Assembly: GCF_037975245.1 (NCBI RefSeq)
Contig: NC_092571.1
Location: 8,034,501 to 8,098,500, forward strand
Direction: 5' to 3'
Source of the DNA: Apostichopus japonicus
Taxonomy: Eukaryota; Echinodermata; Holothuroidea; Aspidochirotida; Stichopodidae
DNA length: 64,000 nt
The notes under the pieces were generated by a model that was not told where the DNA came from, searched no databases, and was given only the letters and a program-made list of their open reading frames with translations. Position 1 is the stretch's first letter, and each line of letters begins with the position of its first letter. The translations under genes and the position numbers were made by a program. Positions 53,180-64,000 of the stretch are shown here, piece by piece.

Positions 53180-56100
53180 ATGGGTCCCCACAAATTGGGT
53201 CCACAAAAATCAAGACACGTTTATCTTTGAAAGAGTAAAACTTATATTATTAAATCCGCCAGTTATACTTTACCATTCGCAGTCGTAAGCTAATATGTCG
53301 CATGTTATACGTGCGCATGCGTAAATTACCTGGCATGGGGAGTAGGTGGACTCAGTAGAAGTATGCATTGCGTCATCAGACTGATCCAACTCGCTTATCC
53401 ACCCTCTAAACCCGCACAAAATAGTGGCCAGTGGGGAAATGAGTATATTCGGGGCCCTCTCTCTACACTAAAATAGACTGCTATCGGCCGTCCATGTTCT
53501 GAACTGTATTGCAATTGAGTTGTCCATCAAAAAGAAAATACTAGTGCATATGTCACCCTCTTCCATATATTGCTCCACCAATTCAACCATCCCGAGCAGG
53601 GAAAAGTTGTTTGGCTGTAAAGGTCATGCATACGTCTTATACCTTAAGTTTAACCTTGCAAAAATAAGCTTGTGAAAATACAAACCAAGGAGCGGAAACC
53701 TGAGGGAGCGGAAACCCCCGGGAGGGGCAACATGAGGGAGGGGCATGGTGCACATATATTTGAGCGGATATCCCAATAACACCCCATTCGTCACGCCACA
53801 ATTTCTAGAGAATTTCCTTATCATTAGTTTCGGCGGGGGGGGGGGGGGTCTCTTTCCCACGCCACATAATTATATCTTCAAACGGTTGGTCTCTTTCAAT
53901 TTAACGAACGCTGAAGTCTAGCCGAATATAGAATCGTTTTCTGGACACGTAACTTCGGAATTCGCCTTCCCGCTTTATCAAAAGGCTATGACATTGACGT
54001 TTGATCAAGCAGACGACACTTGAAAGTACAGGCACGAGTGTCAAATAGCAGGGACGACGATTAACTGGATGATTACTATAAAAAGACTTAACTTTTGTTG
54101 AGGATATATCATTCTCAAGTTTCAAGAGAACACTTTATGGCAAAAAAGGTAAGCTTTCTGTCATCATCTTAGAACACGAAGTGTATTTCACAGGGCAAGC
54201 ACAGAAGGGAAAGAGCGGTAACGAATGAACTCGCCGTATCTAATACGATGCGGTGAAGGAGGTTGAAGAGACGTTCAATATGTACAGATCGAAGAGTGTA
54301 ATTTAATCCTATGTCATTACCAATGTACGGTCTAATACAACTATATAGTCGGGCCCATTAACTAGCACTGGCAGTCCGATTGAAAGTAGTCCAGCCTTGC
54401 TCGACTTATGATTCAGAAACTTAGGCTTTTTACAATTTGAAGTTATCTTTAACACTTTCTTTCAAGTATGTTAGACCATGGAGGTGAAACAGACCTCCAT
54501 GGTTAGACATAGTCCAATGGTAAAGAAAATTAGCGGTTTTGAGTTAGGTTACTACCAAAAGATCTCTTCTCACTATGAATGAAAAAACTAAGGAATCCAA
54601 GCCTAACGTTAGGCATATCTTAGGGAGTTTTATTTTACTTGACTAGGCGGCAAATTTACCAAGGCTAGACTTCCTAGACTAGTTCCCACGCCCCTATTAA
54701 ACCTCAGACTTAGTAACTAAATACCTTTTGCTGTCATTTTATTGTTGACCATAACACCGTTCAGTGCAAGAGAACACTTCTAAAGGTAAGAAGCTAGATT
54801 AATGCAGGCTAACATTACTTATGAGTGTGAGCTAAATTCAGGTCTAAATGAATTTACCCTCACACCCACCCTCCTGTCCCAATGGCACCTTCTATCGCCA
54901 GCCTCACCTCTGTCTCCCCCACCCCCAGCCTCAACCATGTCTCCCCTCCCACCCTGTGTCTCCATCCACCCATCCTCTGTCACATCCTCTCTTCCCTTTT
55001 CCATCCTTTGCCCCTGTGGAGGGAGAGGACCAGAGATCGGATTTTTGTAAGGTGACCCCCTCCTCCCACTTATTCCATAGTACTAACTTTATTGAAAAAA
55101 ATCATAATTAGTGAGCTAAACATACCATTCGTTTAAAGTCATAACTAAGTAATTTCAGTATAGTTTACTTCCAGATCTTTTGTAAACTATTTATGCACAG
55201 TTTTATTAAGTTTTGCCTGCATATACATCTGCTTTGAAGTGATCAGTCTTTCTTTCAAAAGTTTAACCATTCAGACTGATTGGTAGGCATCAGATTTCTT
55301 TTAATCAATAATTAATATTCTCTCCCTGCCCTACAGGCTTGGTAGAAGTGCCATCCAAGGATTGCTAATTTTGTGATAGATCTCAAGGATTAGGTAGCTC
55401 AATATATACATGAAAAACCATTTGAAGTTCAATCATATAACTGCTCAGTTGAAAAGAAATTCTTGAATTTAGATGTGGCAATTTACTTCAATGATTATTC
55501 CTGTGTATTCCTAATATTTTGAGAGAAATGAATATACACCAAGTATTGCAATTGCTACATGGATGTATTCTACAATGTTCATGTAATTTTATTAGCTCAT
55601 CAATTCAATGTGATTTAGAGTTAATAACTAATTAATAACTTTTCTTTGATTGTTGAACACTAAATCATTGGTTAATTTTTTTTATTACCATTTACAGGAA
55701 ATAATTCAGCAAAGCTTATGTAATTTTTTAAAGTTGACAAAAAAATAAAAAAAATACATCAGTATTATGCACTAAAATAAATACCCAGGACATCTTTGCA
55801 TCTGTGTTAAAGTTTGCCCAGTTTTGCGTGATTGCATTTGTACCAGATTAATTATTTCCCTGGGAACTTTAAATTTGCAGGTAACATGAAATCACAGAAT
55901 TTTTGTGGTATTTGCACAGTACAGTATGAGTTCGAGTTCTTCAATATTTAGACAGGTTATAAATCCACTTTTTGCTGTAGATCTGCCTGCAGTATTAGGC
56001 AAAGCTGTATCTAACTTTCAACATGATGAAATTCTATTTGCAGCCTGCCCTAGAATTGGATATAAAACATTGGAAATTAATTACTGATTACGAATGATTA

Positions 56101-57980
56101 ACACAAGTCAGCCCAAGGTTTCAATTCCATTTTCAAATTTATTTCTCGTATGCTTGTAAAAGTGTAATACAATATAGCAATTTGGTTGGAACTAAACATA
56201 TGAAGGGCACTAGTAAAACAGTGAATACTATTATCTAAGCTTGTGATTTTAATTAATTTAAATTTTGTTTGTTTGTAAATTAGTTGCAATTAATTATTTT
56301 TTTAAATTAATATTGAAATCGCCTCTAATAATACACATGTGCAGGATAAATAGGAAGAGTTCAAAAGTTAATAAAAAGAATTAAAGTAGGTTTTGTGGAA
56401 CAACACCCTGAATAAATATGGCAGCCCCATAAACGAAAGAATTTTTAAAACGTACAGTTCGATTTTTTTTTTTAAACGTACTGTACAGTTCGAAATCTTG
56501 AGGTGATGTCCATAAATTCAAGGTCATAACCTGTCAGTATGCTACTTAAAGGGCTTATATCTTATTTCGGATAACAGTATGATATAAAGTTTAAGTGTTA
56601 TAGAATTGAGATAAGCAACAAGATTTGGGTAATTCTAATATTAAGGTAAAAAAATTGAAATTTGAATTTTTTTTGCCTCTGACCTCATCGTTGAATTAAG
56701 TCTCAATGTAATATTTGCTAGATACATATTTTTCATTTACAACTTAATCAAGGTATTCTTAAAAGGGATCTATCATTGTAGATCACAGCCTTGGCAGCTT
56801 CTTGGCTTAATACACTGTATGGTGTAGAATGCCGCTACAACTGGATAACAATAGGCTAAGAAGATTAGGACACAAGCCAGCAAGTATGATGGCAATCACC
56901 AAATTGTGCTGGGAAACTCATGAAAATTTGTTCACAATTGTCAGAATATCTCGATTGACAGGCATCCGTTGCTGGATGGTTGGTTACAAATCAAAATTCT
57001 TCCAAAAGGTTCCAAGGAGGCTGGAAAATGTATGTCATTTTATGAGAAGTATTGAGAGATGTGAAGCAAAAACTTGTCAAACATTCATTTGTGGCCTTTG
57101 ATATTGTCAAATGACATGACAAATGACATGACAAATGACAAATTCTTGCAAATGTACGGTAGTACATGTACCGTACACAAAAGTACAAATGGTTGTCATA
57201 TTTTGCACAGACAATTCAAGTCCAGTACCTTGTACTGTAGCCTCTTTTGAAAAGAGTGATATGTAAAATGGTTGCAAATTAAATTAACTGTGTAAGGGTT
57301 GTATCCACTGTGCTTGCCTTGGCATATATATCCTGGATAGGTTTTCATATTGCAGGGTACTATATTTTTTTATGTGATATAAAATTGTAAAAAAAAAAAT
57401 AAATTCAAGCTAGGTTTATGGATTATGAGTATGCCTATTTAACACCTGGCAAACAATCTGTGTCAGTCCTATGTATCCGGAAGCGAGGATTTTGGGTTCA
57501 TGTTTTAGTATATATGAGCAATGTACAGGGTAGGCTAGTACTGTGCTCAAAATTACCAGACATTTGTGTGTGGGCATCTTATTGAGAACCTCTGGTCCGG
57601 TTGAAAGCTTCAGAGAGATTTCACTATCTTTGTTTATCTGGTAAGCGCACGAATTTGGGGTTTTAGTTTCTAAAGTTCAAAGTCAGAATTTCAATGGAGC
57701 TCTCTTCCTCTGTCTCATTCCTGCCTCCTCTTGAATCTCCTCAGAAATTGTACATTGAATCAGAGCATTCTAAGCTGCATGCGTATTAAAGTTACACAGT
57801 TTAATTCCAAACTCTTCACTCGGGACACTGAATTGTCTTTTAATGTAACTCATGGACGACTCGTCTTTAGATCTGAAATTATGTTATATCTTACTACAGG
57901 AACTCTTCATGTTTTTGTACACTAGTTATAATGTCATATCACACCAATTGACATACTGTAGGGTAAGATCCAACTGATGG
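53180..57980. other. Mostly non-coding; one possible first exon
   Basis: TATAAAAAG at 54077-54085, ATG at 54137 (MAKK) and a consensus donor AAG/GTAAGC at 54149 could be the start of a gene running right, but no following coding exon was recognised to 64 kb. (AAATGACATGAC)n lies at 57108-57140. Confidence 0.3.
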
Positions 57981-57989
57981 AATGTATTC

Positions 57990-58130
57990 TTAGCCAACAG
58001 AATTTACTGCTCACCTTCATAGAAACAACAAACCAATATACAGCAATAGACTATGGAATGACACTTTAATGAGCAATCAAATCAAAGTGAAAACTTTTAA
58101 AAAGGGCTGTCAGCTAAATAGTTGAAGCAG
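57990..58130 (+). pseudogene. LINE reverse-transcriptase C-terminal relic
   Basis: One frame reads TAHLHRNNKPIYSNRLWNDT then IKVKTFKKGCQLNS. The R-L-W-N-x-x ... V-K-x-F-K-K-x-x pattern is typical of the end of LINE ORF2. Confidence 0.45.
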
Positions 58131-58269
58131 ATATTGTGAGGAAGTTAGGATTTGTTATTTACAATCTTGGTCATATCTGGGGTTACTAAGAAACTCAAGA
58201 GTATGGAAGTATTTATGGGGCCGGGGGGGGGGGGGATGTGTTAGGGTAATAAATTACTTTCACGCTCAG

Positions 58270-58557
58270 ACAGTGCAGCTCAGGGAAGAGTCTACGCATG
58301 TCTCATATTGCAAAATTTTATGCAAACAGTCCACTGGCTATCCAAGTGCAAAGATGTAATTTGTAGCAGTTTTGTTATGGAACTCCCTCTCAGTTGAAGT
58401 TAGGTCTTTAGATTCTATTATCCAATTCAAGCGCTGTCATAAAACTTTTCTTTTCTCTCAACTCTATTAGTTTTTGCACATTCAGCACCCATAAAGCGCA
58501 TTGAACAACTTTTGTCGGAGTCTGCGCAATATAAGACTAGTTATTATTATTATTTTG
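58270..58557 (+). pseudogene. LINE 3' end with (ATT)n tail
   Basis: 58375-58470 reads LWNSLSVEVRSLDSIIQFKR then CHKTFLFSQLY and a stop, the classical C terminus of CR1/L2-like ORF2 (L-W-N-S-L-P-x-x-I-R ... F-K-x-x-L-K-T-x-L-F). A short 3' UTR ends GTCTGCGCAATATAAGACTA and (TTA)n at 58540-58557. Confidence 0.7.
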
Positions 58558-59394
58558 TATGCAGGAATCACACAGTAGTATTTTGTAAGAAACAAACTTC
58601 ACAACTGCTACATAAAATTATAAATGATAAAATATAAATTTAAATTATAAATTATTCTCATTATCCCCATGGTACATGGTGCTAATACGCAGCAATGACA
58701 TTGGACTTCACATCACAGGATATAGCTATTTCATACAAAGACAATGTGAAGTGCCATTGACTGGAACCAACCTGTCATGCAGAATAAACACTTGCTTGTG
58801 TGGACTTTGCTCTGCACATGATGTGTAGAATTAAGAGCTAACATGGTGTAAAGATGTTTCTCAGTAAAGGAGAATATACACTTCTTGCGTGGACTTTGCT
58901 CTACACATGATGAGCAGAAGGGCTAACATGGTGGAATGATATTGCTTCATTGTTACTTTGACATTTTGAAACATGGTGTATTGCCAATAACTTTAAGATT
59001 ATACAGTAGTGCAAAGTAAATACTGCTCTGCCTCAACATTTTGTATATATACAGTAAATGTGCAGTATCTGTGAGGCTTTGTGCAATAAGATGAGATTAA
59101 GAAAATTAACCCTGTTCATGACACCTGACATGACAGAATTTGTAAAAAAGCAATTTTCTGCTCATAGCAACATTTCTATTACTATGGATGTTATAAACAT
59201 TATTTTTCTTGCATACCAAACTTTTTACTGATTTTTCAACTTATACAGGTACCAGTATATAAGCAAGGATCAGAACCTGGTGTATTTGTACACGTAGATG
59301 CTAACATAAATCACCTTTTAGGCTGTAGCAAGGATGTGCATGGTTTACATGACATTGGGCAATCAAGGGGTAATCGAAAAAAGCAGTGCACAGG

Positions 59395-59725
59395 GGTTAA
59401 AGGGAGTGGAGACTCATGCACTAAGAAACATCTGATGCCGGTAATCTGACCTAGTTTCGAATGAGGTGTAACAGAAGTGTTAGACACCACCATCGATCCC
59501 AGAAAATACACACACAGCTTGCTACCGTAGGTAATTAGACACTAGTGTACAGTCAGTACATATAGCTGCGGCCAATACCCACAACACAGTGTACATATAG
59601 CAGCGATGGACATGTCAGGTCCAGATAAATGATAACAGACATTTCATTACTGTCTGCATTTGGTAGACACAAGAAGAAAACTTCACTTGCAAGCAACAGA
59701 AAGTTAACTTTTTCAGAGGGCGGCA
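59395..59725 (+). repeat. Repeat X, uninterrupted copy
   Basis: Collinear with the split copy at 5570-5810 plus 8389-8570, with AATACCCACAACACAGTGTA intact at 59575-59594. Ends CAGAGGGCGGCA. Confidence 0.8.
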
Positions 59726-59729
59726 TGCG

Positions 59730-61790
59730 GTTTGGGCGGGTCTTCAATGCCTTTAAGTAGTTAGTGTCATCATCAGGACTCAATGACTGACCCACACAAT
59801 CTATATACTTGTTTTTTTTTTGACAAATGTTGTAGACTTGAGTGGTGACATCAGCATATACATTTTTTTTAGGTTGAAAACTGCTTAATTTGAATGATTT
59901 GTGATCTTGACAAAAAAATTTTTTTTTTTTTTTTTGGGGGGGGGGGGCATGTGTGGTAACAAAGTGTTACTTGAACTGTGGCAATAGGAAGACACCACAT
60001 GGTTTGTTTTTGTATTACCTGTTGCATTGTTAACAATTTTATTGAATAATCACAATATCACCAGCATTGTTAGTGCAGGGCAAGGTTGCTGTAATACAAG
60101 CCAAAACCAACTATTCAGGTATAGTACAGTATAAAGTCTGTACATAGTTGGCATTTCACAGTATACTGTAGATGTCGGTATAAAATTGTTAAATTGCTGT
60201 AAGATTCATTTGGTACAGTGAATGAAGATGCTTTGGTATTTAGTATTTATGAGAGAAAGAGTAAAAACATCTGGTTACACTATTTGTTTGTTTTAGGTCA
60301 TCATTATTTGTTTAAAATTTCTGGTTTTCAGAAAAATTTTATGTCTGTAAAGCCAGTATAGACAAACATTACATGTGCCTGAACATGTACATACATGTGC
60401 TCTACATTTTAACCTAACATAGTATAGTGAACTTAAATTGCCTACAGAGTACTGTAGTGTCGTAGTACTTCAAGTTTGTGTTATCAGAATTAAATGTGTT
60501 ATCAGAATTAAATGATAAATTGTTCAATATTTCTTATCTTTATAAATGTTTAAATATTCATGATTGAATAAGACTTGGATTTTGCTTACTGTTTATTTCT
60601 GTGACTCATTGAATTAGCAAGGTTGAGGTGAAATAATGTGCGAAATTAGGTAAATCAGACAAAGTAATTAGTTGCTAAATTTCTTTGGCAATAATGTTAA
60701 ATTCTAGAAATTTGTAGCAAATTACTGTATTGAAATAGAGATAATTATGCAAATGTTTATCGATTGTAGATCGATGCTTTATCACTGAAGATGGTATCGT
60801 TGACAATGTACCTAATTCTTCCATAATCTCAAATATTGTGTGTCCACTCTTATTATTTATCAGTGTTTTATAAACCATCGATGCTGTTCTTTGTTGTGTG
60901 ATAATTGATATCCTCAAGTAAAGTTCGTTGATATACTGATATACCTTGTATCTAGGTAATTGGTAAATTTGCATTATACCCATACGGACAGTATGAACAT
61001 CAACCCATGACAAATATACCAGGTTTACTCAAAGTCTTGCAAGAAGGTCTCGTAAACTTTTCCTGTAAAGGCTGTGTACTAAATACACGTGTAGTTTTCC
61101 TTGAGGTACATCAGTTTTGTTGTGTGAGATATGACACTTCCAACACAATAAGTGGCTTGGGCTCTTGAACCACAAAGTACTGTGTGGATTTTCATTGCTG
61201 ATCCTCCTAAAGTAGGTAATTTATCCACTGTGGAACCAATGAACCTTAATAATACCATTGTCAGGTCTATACAAACCTTTAAAAGTACATTTGGAAACCA
61301 CAAGCTGATGAATGTCCACTGTTCTGAAAGGCTCCTTTAAAAGTTGTGTTTTGTGTTCAAAGTTTCCACAGTCTTGTTGTTGAACACTACTTTACTGAAC
61401 TGTTAATTAAAGATTAGGTACTATACACATGTACCTGAAAATATTATTTGCATCTACAGTATATCTCCAAATTGTCACTACTAGATGAAATAAGGAATGG
61501 CAGGGCAAATCCCAAAGGATGTTTTCTAGTTGTCCCTTAGACAACCAGGTCTTACAGTTTGGTTGTGCCAACAGCAAATTATATGGTTGTCTGAAAAGTG
61601 TCTAGCAAAAGTAACAATGTACACTGTTACAGAGATGTTTTAAATGTTTAGGTTTGGTGAGTAGAATGCCAGCAGGTACTGGGCCAGTAAAACTCCCCTT
61701 TGGATAGATCATAGACTGCCACTGTGTCTCTTTTTTAATGTTATATCAGTATCCTCAAAGTGATGGGGGATAATACCAACTTATCATTTT
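59730..61790. other. No gene recognised
   Basis: AT-rich, with a poly-T/poly-G stretch at 59917-59947 and a duplicated TGTGTTATCAGAATTAAA at about 60477-60512. Open frames lack motifs. Confidence 0.4.
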
Positions 61791-61797
61791 ACCTATT

Positions 61798-62024
61798 TGT
61801 ATGTATGTATTTTAGATCCTCCTGCAAGCAGGAACACGCGAAGAAGCCTCATTGGCTTATCAAAGCCGCAAGCTGGCCGAAGTCAGTCTCTTAGATGCAT
61901 ATTTAACGTCCATGATTATGAATTGTCAACTGTCAACTGTCAATTGTCAATCTTGGAGTGACTCGAACCGGGGACCTTATGATTGGAAGGCACCGGAGTT
62001 AACCACTGAGCTTTACACTCCACT
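61798..62024 (-). mobile_element. tRNA-derived SINE, copy 2
   Basis: The reverse complement has box A AAGCTCAGTGGTTAA and box B GGTTCGAGTC, then the same body and ATAC tail as 25935-26178, with an extra short duplication of AATTGTCAACTGTC near 61920-61950. CTATTTG on both sides (about 61793 and 62022) is a possible TSD. Confidence 0.9.
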
Positions 62025-62029
62025 ATTTG

Positions 62030-64000
62030 GGATATTTAGTTACAATATTACAATCTGAATTTGATATCAAACAGCTATCTGCTTCTTTTAGCAATTGATA
62101 TATATATCATTCAATTTCAGTAATTATGAGCAGCTGAATGGTGTTATCAACATATTTCTCCCAGTACAGTAAGTTTGAAGGGTATTCAGTTATGTGTGAA
62201 TATTAATACAAGTGGCATGCATAGGTCTAAGAGAACTCAACATGGAGCTGCTTTTAAAGTTATCAGAGCATTACCAAGGTCAAGGGCAAAGGTATGCCAT
62301 TTCTTAAGTTTAAAAGGAAGACCTTAGAATTAAACACAACTGTCAATGCACAGGGGATACTTTAGTTTTATAATTTTGCAAAGCAGTTCTGAAGGCGCTA
62401 CAAACGTTTGTCTCTTATAAAATACTATGGTTTGGTGTACAAAAAACTTGGTTAAATGCATCTTTGCACTTGTATAGCAACTTGCGCAGTTTGCATGGCA
62501 TTTTAGGATGGGATACCGGAAAACTTATTCACTGATACGTGTGCAAATGTATAATAGTTTCCACTTGATGCATGCAAAGTACCATACTGTATGTACCGTT
62601 CAAATAACAACCAATGGTTTTAACCAATGGTTTAATGATAAAATATGCATGCAGCTCATGTGAATACCATTCTGTGTGGCAAGGGCCAGAGTATAGTATT
62701 TCTATTGCATAGTATTAACTGTCTTGTACTGTTTTGAAACAGATATATTAACTTTTCACCTTAGAATTTCCTATGAAATTTGTTGACACTTGAAATAGGA
62801 GTTTTCAGTTCTCTCATCACCCCTGCTATAAAATAGTATTTTATTTTTATTTTTTATTGCTGTTCGGTGGGAAAGTACTAGATGCAGCAATATTCTTGAT
62901 GTAAGAGTTTGAAAGCATAAACAGCTGTCCAAAATTGAAAGTGTTGTAATGTCCCCTAACTACCACTATGTCATCCTCCAACCCAACCCACCCCACATAT
63001 TGGTAGAGAATAAATGCATTATACTGCTCATACCGATATTAGATGCTATACTGGCCCTCTTGAAAGGTATTTAGTATGTGCAGAGTGCTATACTGTCCAT
63101 ATATGTTATTTGGACAATGACATAGTGTCCTTACATTTGTAAGGTATCAATACAACCCCTGGGATATGTGAAGTACTTTACTGTCCATATGTCATATTGT
63201 ACCGTGTGTAGCATATAGAGTGTCTGTCTCTGTCGGTAAAAATAAAAAATATAAGGTAGATAACAAAGAAATAAATAAATAAATGGAAGGGAATTTGAAG
63301 ACAAAATGTGTGCACAGTAATTTACAAGAATATTTTGTCAAATTGACCTTAAGTGAGGCAGTCAATATGTTTTTAATATGTATTGCTAAAGTAAGTCTGT
63401 ATTTCAATTTGGGGAAGGTTTTTGAGCTGTTTGAACTGAATGGAAATGTCTCATGTTATTGCATCATACAAAGAGGTAGAAGATCAAAGTATGTCCTTTT
63501 GCAAAGGTCATTTTGTTTTATAGTTTCTCCTCTTGTCATCAGTGAAGTTAATTTTGATTATTTCTGTTGCACTTGATAGTGGAGGTTTTATGTTTCTTCC
63601 CAAAGAGAGATGTGAAATAAATATAATACATTTGTTTTTATGCTTGGCTCTTGGAACTGTATGGTTAACATCCTCTCCCCGGGGGATGAATCACTGCAAT
63701 GAAGTCACTGTAATACCAGAGAGCTGGTTAGAACAAACCATGGAGCTATTTCTGTAAAAGCTCCATGAACATACCAATGACGATCTTTTGTAATACCTTT
63801 GGGCCAGAGAGACAGAATGTATTAAAGGTGTTACACTAAACTGGTCCACATATGAGAAGGACAGAATTTGTGAACAGGTTTCTTGAAATTCTATTTTTAC
63901 AACTTATATCAGAAAAGTATGCAAATTTATTAATTTAAGCATTCAGTTAAACCAATAAATCTGCTAGTCATAAAAAGAATTATCCGGGACTCTGATTAAA
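62030..64000. other. No gene recognised
   Basis: AT-rich. TACTGTCCATAT-like words recur near 63090, 63180 and 63050, possibly a decayed tandem repeat. No exon or RNA gene supported. Confidence 0.4.

Noticed and set aside
52750-53193. 147-codon open frame on minus (G-P-K-K repeats)
   Set aside because: Made entirely of an irregular GGACC/poly-T tandem repeat; no start context, splice sites or known domain.
56829-57101. 90-codon open frame on plus
   Set aside because: Basic and somewhat protein-like, but no motif recognised and no clear splice partner.

Overview
This is eukaryotic DNA. Genes are split by introns with GT-AG splice sites, most of the sequence is AT-rich and non-coding, and microsatellites and nested transposons are frequent. 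The protein families (a cationic amino-acid transporter, a Hes-type bHLH repressor, a SET-domain fragment) are animal. The repeat style (frequent GTAGGCCTAC-like words, long C or G runs, tRNA-derived SINEs, hAT-like MITEs) suggests a marine invertebrate deuterostome. An echinoderm, perhaps a sea cucumber, is my best guess, but it is not proven.

Layout. 1. Positions 2531-20478, minus strand: a complete four-exon SLC7A/CAT-type cationic amino-acid transporter. Spliced by eye it gives 608 residues. Its introns hold most of the DNA-transposon structure described here. 2. 21-25 kb: a cluster of nested hAT-like non-autonomous elements, two with clear target-site duplications (TSDs). 3. 25.9-28 kb: a tRNA-derived SINE and a decayed non-LTR retrotransposon. 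4. 30.3-31.9 kb, plus strand: a small gene whose first exons carry the opening of a SET domain and whose last exon carries a Trp-rich C-terminal domain, with an AATAAA downstream. The catalytic SET core was not found. 5. 36.1 kb: a U2 snRNA-like fragment. 6. 38.8 kb: another MITE. 7. 40-45.4 kb, plus strand: a three-exon Hes gene (230 residues, WRPW near the C terminus) with a TATA box and four exact CSL/Su(H) octamers within 3.6 kb upstream. 8. 45.4-64 kb: mostly non-coding, with LINE relics, a second SINE copy in the opposite orientation, an uninterrupted copy of a repeat that is broken by a transposon at 5.8 kb, and an odd GACC/poly-T tandem tract.

The genes do not form a functional unit: an arginine/lysine transporter, a possible chromatin-related protein and a Notch-pathway repressor are ordinary neighbours in an animal genome. 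The most unusual structure is at 5811-8388. Two complete copies of a 343-359 bp MITE in direct orientation flank 1.9 kb of unrelated repeats. The whole 2.6 kb block behaves as one insertion: it has a 5-bp AACAC duplication outside it, and the paralogous repeat at 59.4-59.7 kb preserves the empty site. Splice models were built by hand from reading frame and splice consensus; no alignment or database search was available.
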